From the NCBI GenBank assembly GCA_934636905.1, contig CAKUBJ010000009.1, forward strand, positions 1 to 52,907: a stretch of 52,907 nt of DNA. The letters run 5' to 3'. Below the pieces are notes generated by a model. It had not been told where the DNA came from, ran no database searches, and saw nothing but the letters and a program-made list of their open reading frames with translations. The position numbers were made by a program, and so were the translations under genes. Positions 32,302-42,031 of this stretch are shown in pieces; position 1 is the stretch's first letter, and the number at the start of each line of letters is the position of its first letter. The stretch is from an uncultured Dysosmobacter sp. (GTDB lineage Bacteria > Bacillota > Clostridia > Oscillospirales > Oscillospiraceae).

Positions 32302-32372
32302 TATATTCACAAACCAAATTGTTTGTTTTTGTTGAATTTTATCCTTGAACTTCTGTGAATATATGTTAATAT
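32302..32372 (+). promoter_or_regulatory. cstA promoter with paired upstream repeat
   Basis: TTGAAC (32345-32350), 16-bp spacer, TAATAT (32367-32372). TATATTCACA (32302-32311) and its exact complement TGTGAATATA (32354-32363) are 52 bp apart centre to centre, about five helical turns; the second lies within the promoter spacer. A CAAAC/GTTTG palindrome (32310-32325) lies between. Looping by a dimeric regulator is possible. The rest of the 306-bp gap 32155-32460 is AT-rich and holds no gene. Confidence 0.5.
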
Positions 32373-32460
32373 TTTGATAGGATATTGAGGGATTAAACGT
32401 TTTTCCTCTATATTCGCAGGTAAAATTTGTTGATTTGTGTATAGGAAAGGAGAACAACAA

Positions 32461-33960
32461 ATGGTTAGCTTTCTGATCTGTCTGGCATTGCTGATCTGCG
32501 GCTACTTCGTTTACGGCTCCGTGGTGGAACGCACCTTCGGGCCTGACGACCGCGAAACCCCTGCCGTGAAGATCAACGACGGCGTGGACTACATGGTGCT
32601 CCCCCAGTGGAAGCTGTTCATGATCCAGCTGTTGAACATCGCCGGCCTCGGCCCTATCTTTGGCGCTCTGAGCGGCGCTCTGTGGGGGCCTGTGGTGTTC
32701 CTGTGGATTACCTTCGGCACGATTTTCGCCGGCGCTGTCCATGATTATTTCTCCGGCATGCTCAGTGAGCGCAACAACGGCGCTTCCATCTCTGAGATTT
32801 CCGGCATCTATCTGGGCGGCACCATGAAGAACGTCATGCGTGTCTTCAGCGTGGTACTGCTGGTGATGGTGGGCACCGTGTTCGCCGTGGGTCCTGCCGG
32901 CCTGATTCAGCTGCTGTTTACCAATGGCAACAGCACCGGGATCCTCACCAGCAAGCTGTTCTGGCTGGTTCTGATCCTGATCTACTACTTCATTGCAACC
33001 TTCCTGTCCATCGATAAGATTATCGGCAAGATTTACCCCGTGTTCGGCGTCTGCCTGATTATCATGGCCGTGGGCGTGGCGCTTGGTATTTTCACCAAGG
33101 GCTATACCATCCCCGAGATCTGGAATAACTTCACCAATATGCATCCCCAGGGCACGCCTATCTGGAGCTTCATGTTCATCACCGTGGCCTGCGGCGCCAT
33201 TTCCGGCTTCCATGCCACTCAGAGCCCCCTGATGGCCCGCTGCATGAAGAGTGAGAAGCAGGGTCACTTCGTGTTCTACGGCGCCATGGTTTCCGAAGGC
33301 ATCATCGCCCTGGTCTGGGCTGCTGCCGGCTGCGCCCTCTACACCGGTGAAGAACTGCTGGCTCTGGGCGGCGGCGGCTCCACTGCCGTGTATGACGTCT
33401 GCTCCAAGACCATGGGCGGCATCGGCATTGCGCTGGCCATGCTGGGCGTCATTGCCTGCCCCATCACCTCCGGCGATACGGCTTTCCGTTCTGCCCGTCT
33501 GGTGCTGGCCGACTGGTTCCACATGGATCAGAAGTCCTGGAAGAACCGTCTGATCCTCTGCGTCCCCGTGCTGGGTGTCGGCGCCATTCTGGGCATCGGC
33601 AACGCGCTGGGCAAGATCGACTACACCATTATCTGGCGTTACTTCAGCTGGACCAACCAGACTCTGGCCATGATCGTGCTGTGGGCCGCCTCCATGTACC
33701 TCTTCTATGAGAAGAAGAACTACTGGATCACCGCCGTCCCCGCCACCTTCATGAGCGCTGTGTCCATCACCTACTTCATGCTGGGCAACGAGTGCCTGGG
33801 TCAGTTCCTCAACAGCAAGACCGCCGACGGCGCCACCGTGTACAACACCGCGCTGGCTTATCCCGTGGGCATCCTTGCCGCTGTTCTGTTCCTCGGCATC
33901 TTCCTCTACAGCATCAAGAAGCGCGACGTCAAGCCTCAGTACGAAACGCTGGGCAAGTAA
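32461..33960 (+). CDS. cstA: CstA-family carbon-starvation transporter
   Basis: 499 aa, almost entirely hydrophobic, about 12-16 helices. Family sequences: LPQWKLFMIQLLNIAGLGPIFGAL (part) near the N-terminus, GAVHDYFSGMLSERNNG, and SGFHATQSPLMARC. Shorter than E. coli CstA (about 700) but like many clostridial homologues. CstA/BtsT proteins import pyruvate or peptides. Start 32461 follows AAAGGAG. Upstream AT-rich DNA suggests dedicated regulation, but no sensor pair is adjacent. Confidence 0.9.
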   Translation: MVSFLICLALLICGYFVYGSVVERTFGPDDRETPAVKINDGVDYMVLPQWKLFMIQLLNIAGLGPIFGALSGALWGPVVFLWITFGTIFAGAVHDYFSGMLSERNNGASISEISGIYLGGTMKNVMRVFSVVLLVMVGTVFAVGPAGLIQLLFTNGNSTGILTSKLFWLVLILIYYFIATFLSIDKIIGKIYPVFGVCLIIMAVGVALGIFTKGYTIPEIWNNFTNMHPQGTPIWSFMFITVACGAISGFHATQSPLMARCMKSEKQGHFVFYGAMVSEGIIALVWAAAGCALYTGEELLALGGGGSTAVYDVCSKTMGGIGIALAMLGVIACPITSGDTAFRSARLVLADWFHMDQKSWKNRLILCVPVLGVGAILGIGNALGKIDYTIIWRYFSWTNQTLAMIVLWAASMYLFYEKKNYWITAVPATFMSAVSITYFMLGNECLGQFLNSKTADGATVYNTALAYPVGILAAVLFLGIFLYSIKKRDVKPQYETLGK

Positions 33961-33972
33961 ACTCAACACATA

Positions 33973-34006
33973 CGAAAGCGGCGGAAATCAGATTTTCCGC
34001 CGCTTT
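33973..34006 (+). terminator. Terminator of cstA
   Basis: AAAGCGGCGGAAA pairs with TTTCCGCCGCTTT around a short loop, 13 bp after the stop. Confidence 0.8.
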
Positions 34007-34091
34007 CGGCAATCCGGCATCAAAGCGCTGCCCCTTTCGGAACCGGAAGGTTCCCGCGCTCTGCCCTGAATTTGGAATGGAGGTACCCGTC

Positions 34092-35093
34092 ATGTTATTT
34101 CAACCTGTCTGCCTCGGCAGCACCCGGCTTCCGACAGAAACCCTGACTGCCGACAAAAAGGCCTGTAAGCACTACGGCCCCTGCGGCGTCGGCGCACAGG
34201 CGCTCTATCTTGGCAGCTGGCTGATTGACCGCCGGTTCTATGTGGCATACCGGGATGTGCGCCGGGTGTTCAAGCGGGTGGCCATGAGCAAGGGCGGCTT
34301 CACCGGCAGCGGTGTTTTCGGCTCCATCCCCTATCTGGTGGTGGAATACGGAGACGGCACCCAGAAGCAGTGCACCTTCAAACGGGAAGAGGATGTGGAT
34401 GCCCTTCTCTCTCAGGTTTCCGCAGCCCATCCCGAAATCCCGGTGCACAGCGCAAAGGCGGAGCAGCGTCTGGCGCAGAAGGCCGCCCAGGAGGGTGCCC
34501 GCTATCTGGAGCAGCTTTCCCCGGAGGCCCAGGCCGCCCGGGAACGGCTGGAAAAGGCAAAGGCCTTTCTGGCAGGCTATCCGGAACTGACAAAGCGCCT
34601 CTCCGATGCCGCGAAAGCCAAACGGGTCAATGAGCGCACCAATCCGGCCCACAAATGGGTGGCGCTGGCTATTGCGCTGGGCGGTCTGATTGCGGCTGCC
34701 TACGGCATCATTGCATGGCGGCGGCACGAGGACTTTGGTATCTATTTCACTCTGCTGGGACTGGCGGTGGTGTTCCTCTTCTCCGGCACGCAGGTGATTC
34801 CCACCATGAAAAACAACAAAAAAGCCGTCACCGCCGCTTGGGAAAATGCCCAGCAAGCCATTGCCGGCGTGCTGCCGGAGAACTTCCCCCTCCCTGCCCG
34901 GTATGCCCATCCCGTGGTTCTGGAGCGCATGATTCGCGTTCTGCGGGAAGGGCGCGCCCGGAGTGAGGCAGAGGCGCTGGAAGTGGTCAAGGCAGACCTG
35001 AAGGCGCTGAATGCGGATGTTCAGGTGTCTCAGGAGGAATACGACGAAGTAGTGGCGGTGAAGCCCCTGTTCCTGCTGAGCGATTATCAGTGA
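34092..35093 (+). CDS. Unknown protein with two adjacent membrane helices
   Basis: 333 aa. I do not recognise a family. The N-terminal third (about 1-115) looks like a globular domain (GSWLIDRRFYVAYRDVRRVF, GSIPYLVVEYGDGT), followed by an Ala/Glu/Lys-rich helical stretch (115-175), two membrane helices near 190-212 and 220-240, and a C-terminal helical part. The tail would face the same side as the N-terminus. Start 34092 follows GGAGG. Isolated between terminators, so it is a single-gene unit. Confidence 0.75.
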   Translation: MLFQPVCLGSTRLPTETLTADKKACKHYGPCGVGAQALYLGSWLIDRRFYVAYRDVRRVFKRVAMSKGGFTGSGVFGSIPYLVVEYGDGTQKQCTFKREEDVDALLSQVSAAHPEIPVHSAKAEQRLAQKAAQEGARYLEQLSPEAQAARERLEKAKAFLAGYPELTKRLSDAAKAKRVNERTNPAHKWVALAIALGGLIAAAYGIIAWRRHEDFGIYFTLLGLAVVFLFSGTQVIPTMKNNKKAVTAAWENAQQAIAGVLPENFPLPARYAHPVVLERMIRVLREGRARSEAEALEVVKADLKALNADVQVSQEEYDEVVAVKPLFLLSDYQ

Positions 35094-35116
35094 TACCCCT
35101 AAAAACAAGTGCAAAA

Positions 35117-35152
35117 AGAAGCTTCCGGCTGTTGCCGGAAGCTTCTTTTTAT
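35117..35152 (+). terminator. Terminator after the unknown membrane protein
   Basis: AAGAAGCTTCCGGC and GCCGGAAGCTTCTT pair around TGTT, followed by TTTAT. Confidence 0.85.
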
Positions 35153-35234
35153 CCGCCGGCATCTCTTTCGGGGCAGACAGGGACAAACGATGCCCCCCTG
35201 CGGCGGGCAGCCGCAGAGGGGCGCGGGGTTCTTA

Positions 35235-37661
35235 TTACTGAGGCTTCACAATCAGGTTAATCAGCCGGTTTTTCACCAGAATGGTCTTGACAATCTGCAT
35301 CCCTTCGGTGGCCTTCTGCACCTTTTCCACGGTCAGCGCGGCGACCTTGACGGCTTCCTCCTCGCTGTCCACCGGCATGGTGACGGTACCCTTCATCTTG
35401 CCGTTGACCTGAATGGCCATCTCCACGGAGGAAGCCACGGTCTTGCTGGCGTCGTAGACCGGCCACTCCGCCTGGCAGCACATCTTCCCGGTCTGGGCGG
35501 CGAAGCCCAGCTGCTCCCACAGCTCCTCGGTGATGTGGGGGGCAAAGGGATTCAGCAGCCGCAGGAGGATTCCCATATCCCCCTTGGTGACGCCGTTGGC
35601 GGTCATTTCATTGACAGCGGTCATCATGGCGGCAATGGCGGTGTTCATCTTCAGGGTGTCAATGTCGTCCGTGACCTTCTTGATGGTCTTGTGGAGGATG
35701 GCCTCGTTGGCGGGGGTCAATTCCATGCTGTCCGCCGCAGATTCCGCCAGATTCCATACCTTGTCCAGGAAGCGCTTGGAGCCTTTCACCGCGTCGGTAG
35801 ACCAGGTGGCCGCCTGCTCGAAATCGCCTACGAACATGATATACAGACGCATGGTGTCTGCGCCGTACTGGGCCACGATGTCGTTGGGGTTCACCACGTT
35901 GCCCCGGGACTTGGACATCTTCTCGCCGCCCTCACCCAGAATCATGCCGTGGCTGGTGCGCTTGGCATACGGCTCCCTGGTGGGCACGGCGCCGATGTCA
36001 TAGAGGAACTTGTGCCAGAACCGGGAGTACAGCAGGTGCAGGGTGGTGTGCTCCATGCCGCCGTTGTACCAGTCCACCGGGGACCAGTATTCCAGCGCCT
36101 CCCGGCTGGCCAGCGCCTTGTCGTTGTGGGGATCCATATACCGCAGGAAGTACCAGCAGGAGCCGGCCCACTGGGGCATGGTGTCCGTTTCCCGCTGGGC
36201 GGGGCCGCCGCACTGGGGACAGGTGGTGTTCACCCAGTCGGTCATCTTGGAAAGGGGCGACTCGCCGTCGTCGGTGAGTTCGTAACTCTCCACCTCCGGC
36301 AGCAGCAGAGGCAGCTGCTCCTCCGGCAGGGGCACCCAGCCGCACTTTTCGCACTTCACCAGCGGGATGGGTTCGCCCCAGTACCGCTGGCGGCTGAACA
36401 CCCAGTCCCGCAGCTTGAAGTTGGTCTTGGGACGGCCGATGCCGTGCTCCGTGACCCACTTCTTCATAGCGGGGATGGCTTCCTTCACCGTCAGGCCGTT
36501 GAGGAAGTCGGAGTTTACCATGATGCCGGTGTCGTCCTTCAGGGCAAAGGCGGCCTTGGTGACGTCGCCGCCCTTCACCACCTCCACAATGGGCAGGCCG
36601 AAAGCGGTGGCAAAGTCCCAGTCACGCTGGTCGTGGCCGGGGACGCCCATGACGATGCCGGTGCCGTAGCCCATCAGCACATAGTCGGAGACAAAGATGG
36701 GAATCTCCTTCCCGGTAACGGGATGGACGGCGGCAATGCCCTCCAGCCGGACACCGGTCTTTTCCTTGTTCAGTTCGCCCCGCTCGAAGTCGCTCTTCCG
36801 GGCGGCCTCCTGCCGGTAGGCCTCCACGGCGTCCCAGTTGGTCAGCTGCTCCTTCCACTGGGCAAGATAGGGGTGTTCGGGAGAGATGACCATGTAGGTC
36901 ACGCCGAAGAGGGTGTCGCACCGGGTGGTGTACACCGTCAGCTTGTCGCCGTTGGTGGCGGTGAAGTCCACCTCGGTGCCCTCGCTGCGGCCAATCCAGT
37001 TGCGCTGCTGGATTTTCACCCGCTCGATATAGTCCACATCGTCCAAATCGTCAATGAGGCGGTCGGCGTACTTGGTGATGGCCAGCATCCACTGGGACTT
37101 CTCCTTGCGGATAACCTCACTGCCGCAGCGCTCGCAGACGCCCTCCACCACTTCCTCATTGGCCAGCACGCACTTGCAGCTGGTGCACCAGTTCACCGGC
37201 ATGGAAGCCTTGTAGGCAAGGCCGTGCTTGAACAGCTGGAGGAAAATCCACTGGGTCCACTTGTAGTAGCCGGGGTCGGTGGTGTCCACCACCCGGTCCC
37301 AGTCAAAGGAGTAGCCCAGCATATGCAGCTGCTTGGTGAAGTTGGCGATATTCTGCTTGGTGACAATGGCGGGATGGATGTGGTTCTTGATGGCGTAGTT
37401 CTCCGTGGGCAGGCCGAAGGCGTCAAAGCCGATGGGGAACAGCACGTTATAGCCCTGCATCCGCTTCTTGCGGCAGATGATGTCCATGGCGGTGAAGGGG
37501 CGGGCATGACCCACATGGAGGCCCTGCCCGGAGGGATAGGGGAACTCGATGAGGCCGTAGAACTTCTTCCGGGTCTTGTCCCCGGTGACGGCGGTGAAGG
37601 GCTTCTCCTCCAGCCACTTCGCCTGCCATTTCTTCTCAATGGCGGTAAAATCGTACTTCAT
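35235..37661 (-). CDS. leuS: Leucyl-tRNA synthetase
   Basis: 808 aa, the usual bacterial length. Class I motifs: HIGH variant [10 protein letters not shown] near residue 46 and KMSKS ([11 protein letters not shown]) near 580. The start [15 protein letters not shown] is typical, and the CP1 editing domain (about 220-420) contains [12 protein letters not shown] and [16 protein letters not shown]. The protein charges tRNA-Leu. Good AAGGAG precedes the start. Expression is controlled by the T-box leader upstream. Confidence 0.97.
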   Translation of the reverse strand: MKYDFTAIEKKWQAKWLEEKPFTAVTGDKTRKKFYGLIEFPYPSGQGLHVGHARPFTAMDIICRKKRMQGYNVLFPIGFDAFGLPTENYAIKNHIHPAIVTKQNIANFTKQLHMLGYSFDWDRVVDTTDPGYYKWTQWIFLQLFKHGLAYKASMPVNWCTSCKCVLANEEVVEGVCERCGSEVIRKEKSQWMLAITKYADRLIDDLDDVDYIERVKIQQRNWIGRSEGTEVDFTATNGDKLTVYTTRCDTLFGVTYMVISPEHPYLAQWKEQLTNWDAVEAYRQEAARKSDFERGELNKEKTGVRLEGIAAVHPVTGKEIPIFVSDYVLMGYGTGIVMGVPGHDQRDWDFATAFGLPIVEVVKGGDVTKAAFALKDDTGIMVNSDFLNGLTVKEAIPAMKKWVTEHGIGRPKTNFKLRDWVFSRQRYWGEPIPLVKCEKCGWVPLPEEQLPLLLPEVESYELTDDGESPLSKMTDWVNTTCPQCGGPAQRETDTMPQWAGSCWYFLRYMDPHNDKALASREALEYWSPVDWYNGGMEHTTLHLLYSRFWHKFLYDIGAVPTREPYAKRTSHGMILGEGGEKMSKSRGNVVNPNDIVAQYGADTMRLYIMFVGDFEQAATWSTDAVKGSKRFLDKVWNLAESAADSMELTPANEAILHKTIKKVTDDIDTLKMNTAIAAMMTAVNEMTANGVTKGDMGILLRLLNPFAPHITEELWEQLGFAAQTGKMCCQAEWPVYDASKTVASSVEMAIQVNGKMKGTVTMPVDSEEEAVKVAALTVEKVQKATEGMQIVKTILVKNRLINLIVKPQ

Positions 37662-37700
37662 GGTTGACTCCTTTATATGTTAGTTTCCGCTTGCAAAAAT

Positions 37701-37933
37701 AAAACCCCTGACCGTATTAACGGTCAGGGGCGTTGAAAACGCGGTACCACCCTGCTTCCGCCGGTTTCCCGGCGCTCGGTGCGGCGGATAACGGTGCCGG
37801 CCGGTTCCCCCTACTTCAGGTTCGGAGGAAACGCTCCGGGGCCAGTCCTCCCGTGCTCCCCCGCCGGCTTACACCAGCCGCCGGCTCTCTTCAGGCGGGC
37901 ATCACGGGCTTTCTCCCCATCTCTGCGTCTAAC
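37701..37933 (-). promoter_or_regulatory. T-box leader of leuS
   Basis: On the minus strand the conserved AGGGTGGTACCGCG (37753-37740) precedes a terminator CCCCTGACCGT/ACGGTCAGGGG (37730-37705) with a T run. A long stem I region with AGAGAG and GGTG motifs lies upstream. A CTG in GGACTGGCCCC (rough position 37840) fits a leucine specifier. Uncharged tRNA-Leu would bind and prevent termination. Core motif is certain; the specifier is tentative. Confidence 0.92.
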
Positions 37934-37939
37934 AGCGTT

Positions 37940-37968
37940 CATTTTAAGCGGGTTTTTCCCCTTTGTCA
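37940..37968 (-). promoter_or_regulatory. Promoter of the leuS T-box transcript
   Basis: On the minus strand TTGACA (37968-37963), 17-bp spacer, TAAAAT (37945-37940). Confidence 0.85.
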
Positions 37969-37986
37969 AGGGCTTTCCCCCACATC

Positions 37987-38364
37987 TCAGCTTTTTTCGG
38001 CGTCGGGCGCGCTTTTTTCCACGGATTGCAGCAGTTCCTCGGCGGAGACGCCGAAGAGTTTCGCCAGTGCCAGCAGGTTGGAGGTGCTGGGGTCGGCGGT
38101 GCCGGTTTCCCACTTGCTGACGGCCTGACGGCTGACGCCCAGGGACTCCGCCACGAACTCCTGAGTCATTTTGCAGCGAACCCGGTGCTCCTTCAGAACC
38201 TCCCCCAGCGTGCGGCGGGCTTCCGCCTTTTCCCTCCGGACTTCTCCGGAGCGGTTGTACTTCCGCAGGGCCTTGATTCCCTGCAGGGCGGCATAAATCA
38301 CCAGTGCGAGAATGCCCAGCCGCACCAGCGTAACCGCAATGAATAGAATCAGCGATATTGACAT
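37987..38364 (-). CDS. Membrane-anchored XRE-family regulator
   Basis: 125 aa. The start at 38364 follows GGAGGA; it gives an N-terminal membrane helix (about 3-30, ILFIAVTLVRLGILALVIYA), a basic linker and then a Cro/C1 helix-turn-helix (about 68-120: MTQEFVAESLGVSRQAVSKWE). The order (helix first, DNA-binding domain last) is less common than the reverse. The C-terminal end shows SVEKSAPDAEKS. It lies between rsfS and leuS on the same strand; regulon unknown. Confidence 0.85.
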   Translation of the reverse strand: MSISLILFIAVTLVRLGILALVIYAALQGIKALRKYNRSGEVRREKAEARRTLGEVLKEHRVRCKMTQEFVAESLGVSRQAVSKWETGTADPSTSNLLALAKLFGVSAEELLQSVEKSAPDAEKS

Positions 38365-38528
38365 AGTCTGCGTCCTCCTTTGTTTTCCGGCACGGCACAT
38401 CAGCACCGTGGCTCCGATGCCGTCATTCTACCGGACAAAGGCAGGTGCGGCCACCAACTATCCCGCAATTCTGGGTTGCGCCGCCGGTTTTCCCGGGAAA
38501 TTCCCGGCTTTTCCGCAGCCTTGCAGGC

Positions 38529-38894
38529 TCAGTCCGCCGTCAGGACACCGCTGAGATCCAGCGGCTTTCCGTCCGCCCACAGGCGTTCCAGATCGTAGAA
38601 CGCCCGGGCCTCCGCGCTGAACACATGGACGCAGATGCAGCCGTAGTCCAGCAGCACCCAGGTGCCGTCCCGGTAGCCCTCCCGGCGGAGGGGCTTCTCC
38701 CCTGCCTGCTCCTCCAGCAGCTTCTCCACGGATGCGCACAGGGCGTTGATCTGGGTGTTGGAGCTGCCGGTGGCAATGACAAAATAGTCCGCCAGCGTGG
38801 TGATGTCGGTGATCTCAATGGCGGAAATCTCCTTGCCTTTCTTCTCGTCCAGTGCCTTTGCGGCCAGAATGGCCAGTTCCTTCGGTGTCGTCAT
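38529..38894 (-). CDS. rsfS: Ribosomal silencing factor RsfS
   Basis: 121 aa. The Iojap/RsfS core ITDITTLADYFVIATGSSN and the end ...WYDLERLW-like motif (FYDLERLWADG) are diagnostic. Binds L14 of the 50S subunit and blocks subunit joining under starvation. Follows the LCP gene by 24 bp. Confidence 0.95.
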   Translation of the reverse strand: MTTPKELAILAAKALDEKKGKEISAIEITDITTLADYFVIATGSSNTQINALCASVEKLLEEQAGEKPLRREGYRDGTWVLLDYGCICVHVFSAEARAFYDLERLWADGKPLDLSGVLTAD

Positions 38895-38918
38895 GATTCA
38901 AAATTCCTTTCTTATCTC

Positions 38919-40457
38919 TCAGGCTTCCGGCGGCAGCGGCTCCCCGGTGACGGGGTCTGTAATCTGCGTGCCGGAATCCCCGGGTTCGGTGGGCACCACA
39001 ATGATCCCGGGATCCTCACTCTGCCCCGGTTCTTCCGTGCTGCCGGAGCCGGTTTCACTGCTGCCTGTGCCGGGGGTTTCCGTTCCGGTGCCCGGGTTCT
39101 CCGTTCCCGGCTGCTGCGGTGCGGAGGGAGCCGTCATGTCCGTGCCGGTTTCTGTTTCGCCGGGGGCTATGATCTCGCCGGTGTCCGGGTCGATGAGGTT
39201 GCCGTCGGCATCCGTTTCATAGTCTTTGGCAGGCTCGTCCTTCTCTTCGCCGGGGATCACCGGCGCCACGGCGGCTTTGCTGTCCTCCACATGGCCGGTG
39301 GTGGAACTGACGCTGCCGTCGCTGTTGACGGACATGATGTCCAAGTCCCGCATGGTGGACGACTCCACAAAGGGGCTGAGTTCGTTGTTTACCAGTTCCA
39401 GCAGTTCACTGGCGACGGGGGTTACATAGGACTGCATATTGCCTATGGTGCGGCTGTAGCAGGACACGTTTTTGTTGGGCATGGTGACAAAATTCACCTG
39501 TGCCGTGTCCAGCCTGGCGCCGCTGTCGTTGCCCAGAAATGCCTGCTTGGCAAACCAGAGCATATTCTGGAAGCTGAGATCCGTCTCCACGTTTTCATTG
39601 AAAACCTTGATGAACTCATTGACCCTGGTGATATTTTTCAGGCTCATCAGCTGCTCAATCATGGCTTTCAGCAATCCCTGCTGGGTCTTGATGCGGCCCA
39701 GATCGCCGTCAAGATAGCCCAGCCTTTTGCCGTTTTTCCGGTTGTCATGGCGGTAGCGGAGCACCTGCATGGCGTCGTCACCGCTGAGGAGCCGGTAGCC
39801 CTTGGTCTGGTGGATGTGCAGGTTCTGATAATCATCATCATAGTTCATGTCCCGGGGCACGTCGAAATACACGCCGCCCATGGCGTCCACGATTTTGCCC
39901 ACGGCTTCCCATTCCACAATCACCTGATAGTCCGGCTCAAAGCCCACCAGTTGGGAAATTTCCTTGTAGAGGGCTTTGATGCCCTTCTCCCCGCCGCCGT
40001 TCATGTTGTAAACGGAGTTGATCTTCTTCACGTCCCAGTTGACATTCACCATGGTGTCCCGGGGGATGGACATGACGGTGGCCTTCTGGTTGGTGACGTC
40101 ATAGCTGGCCAGCAGCATGGTGTCGGTATTGCCTCCGCCGCCGGTATCCCGGCCAAGAATCAGTACGGTATAATAATCTTTGCTTTTCCGTTCGCCGCTG
40201 ACCCGGGGCTGGACGCCGTCGCCGTAGTCGATGCCGTCCCCCGCCTGGGTGCCGTCTGCGTTGGAGCCGTTTCCCTTTCCGGGCAGTTCCGGCTTGACGA
40301 ACAAGCCGTCCAGTGCCACCACAGCTACCAGCACCACCGCCAATACGATGGCCACCGCCAGCAGCCACTTCTGCCCCTTTGTCAGTCGGCTGGGCTTCTT
40401 TGCTTTCTTCTGTTTGGATTCCTTCTGTTCTAAACGCTTTCCAATATTTTCTGCCAT
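38919..40457 (-). CDS. LytR-CpsA-Psr family cell-wall ligase
   Basis: 512 aa. Basic N-terminus, one membrane helix (about 28-50), then an LCP domain (about 95-300) with ILGRDTGGGGNTDTMLLA and SIPRDTMVNV, including the conserved Asp and Arg residues. The C-terminal 110 residues are a Gly/Glu/Thr/Pro-rich low-complexity tail (GTETPGTGSSETGSG), likely wall-spanning. LCP proteins attach secondary polymers such as teichoic acid-like glycans to peptidoglycan. It starts 4 bp after the nadD-yqeK stop. Confidence 0.92.
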   Translation of the reverse strand: MAENIGKRLEQKESKQKKAKKPSRLTKGQKWLLAVAIVLAVVLVAVVALDGLFVKPELPGKGNGSNADGTQAGDGIDYGDGVQPRVSGERKSKDYYTVLILGRDTGGGGNTDTMLLASYDVTNQKATVMSIPRDTMVNVNWDVKKINSVYNMNGGGEKGIKALYKEISQLVGFEPDYQVIVEWEAVGKIVDAMGGVYFDVPRDMNYDDDYQNLHIHQTKGYRLLSGDDAMQVLRYRHDNRKNGKRLGYLDGDLGRIKTQQGLLKAMIEQLMSLKNITRVNEFIKVFNENVETDLSFQNMLWFAKQAFLGNDSGARLDTAQVNFVTMPNKNVSCYSRTIGNMQSYVTPVASELLELVNNELSPFVESSTMRDLDIMSVNSDGSVSSTTGHVEDSKAAVAPVIPGEEKDEPAKDYETDADGNLIDPDTGEIIAPGETETGTDMTAPSAPQQPGTENPGTGTETPGTGSSETGSGSTEEPGQSEDPGIIVVPTEPGDSGTQITDPVTGEPLPPEA

Positions 40458-40461
40458 GGGT

Positions 40462-41658
40462 TTATCTCTTTCCTTTCAGCCAGTCGCGCGCCTCCATTGT
40501 AGCGTGGTGGACGGGATTTCCCATTTCCGTCATCTCGTCGATGGTCATTTCCAGTCCCATCAACATTCCTCGATCCAGATTCTCATACACACATGCCCGT
40601 AAATCGTTTACACCGGGAAAATCCCGGGAGGGCTCAATATAATCCGCCAGATAGATGATCTTTTCCAGCAGCGTCATGTCCGCGTGGCCGGTGGTGTGCC
40701 ACCAGATCGCCCGGTAGATCTCATCGTCCACACCGAACACCTCCCGCGCGATGGCCGCGCCGGTCTTAGCGTGAAGCAGCTTCAGGGCTTTCCGCTCCAG
40801 TTCGTCCAGTTCGATGCCGTACTGCCGGCAGAGGGCCAGCTGCTCCGGCATTTCCAGCTTTTTGGTGCAGTCGTGGAGCAGCGCCGCCCTGCGGGCCTTT
40901 TCCACGTCCGCGCCGTAGCGCTCCGCCAGACGAATGGCCTCCTGCTCCGTGCCCAGCACATGGGGAATCCGCTTGTGCTTCAGGTAGCTGAGGGCAATCG
41001 GCCGAAGCTGTGACAGTGTCAGGTCTTTCAGGTTTACATCCGTTCCGTACAAATGATTCCGCAGGATGTAGCCGTATACCGCCGGGGGCAGAAGGTTTCC
41101 GCCTTTCCCAGCCGCCAGTTCTTCCCGCAGTTCCGTGGAGGAAACGTCAATGACGCCGGGAACCGTCAGGGTGAAAATTCTCGCCGCCGGGTACAGGCGA
41201 TAGAGCTTGTCCCGCTGAGCGGAAAACAGCGGCTCCATGTCCTCCTCCGTCCGGCCAAAGGCCGCAATCCCGGCCAGTGACGCAATTTTTTCCGGCTCGT
41301 GCCATGTCTGGAAGCTGAGGAACATATCCGTTCCCATCAGCAGCCACAGCTCGTCCTCCGGGTACTGCGCTTTCAGCGCCGCCAGCGTATCGGAGGTGTA
41401 ACTCTTCCCCTGCCGCCGCAGTTCCATATCCAGAGTTTCCACCCGGTCGCCCAGTCCCAGCTGCTCCCCGGCCAGCCGGGTCATTTCCAGTCGCTGCTCC
41501 GCCGTGGGGCTGCCTGCCGGCAGCGCCTTATGAGGCGGGATGCTGGCGGGAATCAGCAGCAGCTTGTCCAGCTTCAGCATGGAAACCACTGCGGCTGCCG
41601 CCGTCAGATGCCCCAGATGCGGCGGATTGAAGGTCCCGCCGTAAATTCCGATTTTCAA
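40462..41658 (-). CDS. nadD: NadD-YqeK fusion: nicotinate-nucleotide adenylyltransferase with HD phosphohydrolase
   Basis: 398 aa, about twice the length of either enzyme. Residues 1 to about 195 are NadD: GGTFNPPHLGH nucleotidyltransferase motif and SSTELREEL near the end. Residues about 200-398 are YqeK: HVLGTEQEA, the HD motif AALLHDCTKK, HAKTGAAIA, and IIYLADYIEPSRDF. NadD makes deamido-NAD; YqeK hydrolyses Ap4A in Bacillus. In Bacillus the two are separate adjacent genes, so here they have been fused without a frame break. The neighbours yhbY and rsfS are the same as in Bacillus. Confidence 0.93.
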   Translation of the reverse strand: MKIGIYGGTFNPPHLGHLTAAAAVVSMLKLDKLLLIPASIPPHKALPAGSPTAEQRLEMTRLAGEQLGLGDRVETLDMELRRQGKSYTSDTLAALKAQYPEDELWLLMGTDMFLSFQTWHEPEKIASLAGIAAFGRTEEDMEPLFSAQRDKLYRLYPAARIFTLTVPGVIDVSSTELREELAAGKGGNLLPPAVYGYILRNHLYGTDVNLKDLTLSQLRPIALSYLKHKRIPHVLGTEQEAIRLAERYGADVEKARRAALLHDCTKKLEMPEQLALCRQYGIELDELERKALKLLHAKTGAAIAREVFGVDDEIYRAIWWHTTGHADMTLLEKIIYLADYIEPSRDFPGVNDLRACVYENLDRGMLMGLEMTIDEMTEMGNPVHHATMEARDWLKGKR

Positions 41659-41691
41659 GAAAACCGCCTGCTTTCTGTTTACTCTTTCCGC

Positions 41692-42021
41692 TTATGCCTG
41701 CCGCTTTCCGGTGGACTTCACCAGCCGGATGCGCTTCTCCTTCGGCTTGCTGTGGCTCTCCCGGTACAGCACAAATTTCGTGCCAATGACCTGCACCACC
41801 TCGCTGCGGGTGGCTTTGGCCAGTTCCTGAGCCGCAAGGCGGGCATCGTACTCCATATTGTTCTCCAGAACCCGTCCCTTAATGAGTTCCCGGGCTTCCA
41901 GCGCATCGTCCGCCTGCTTGATAAGGTTCTCCCCGATGCCGTCCTTCCCAATCTGGAGAATGGTGTCCATGGTGTTGGCCATGCCTCTCAGTTGGGCTCG
42001 CTGTTTGCTTGTCAGTTCCAT
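41692..42021 (-). CDS. yhbY: YhbY/CRM-domain RNA-binding protein
   Basis: 109 aa. ELTSKQRAQLRGMANTMDTI at the start and the GxxG-like loop IGKDGIGENLIKQ, then ELIKGRVLENN. CRM-domain proteins bind the large ribosomal subunit precursor. It lies 33 bp before the nadD fusion and 10 bp after the zinc-ribbon gene. Confidence 0.94.
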   Translation of the reverse strand: MELTSKQRAQLRGMANTMDTILQIGKDGIGENLIKQADDALEARELIKGRVLENNMEYDARLAAQELAKATRSEVVQVIGTKFVLYRESHSKPKEKRIRLVKSTGKRQA

Positions 42022-42031
42022 AAAAATCCTT

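Noticed and set aside
35109..37667. A long plus-strand open frame opposite leuS
   Set aside because: Codon-bias shadow of leuS with low-complexity His/Gly/Leu composition. The similar frames opposite smc and the LCP gene were dropped for the same reason.
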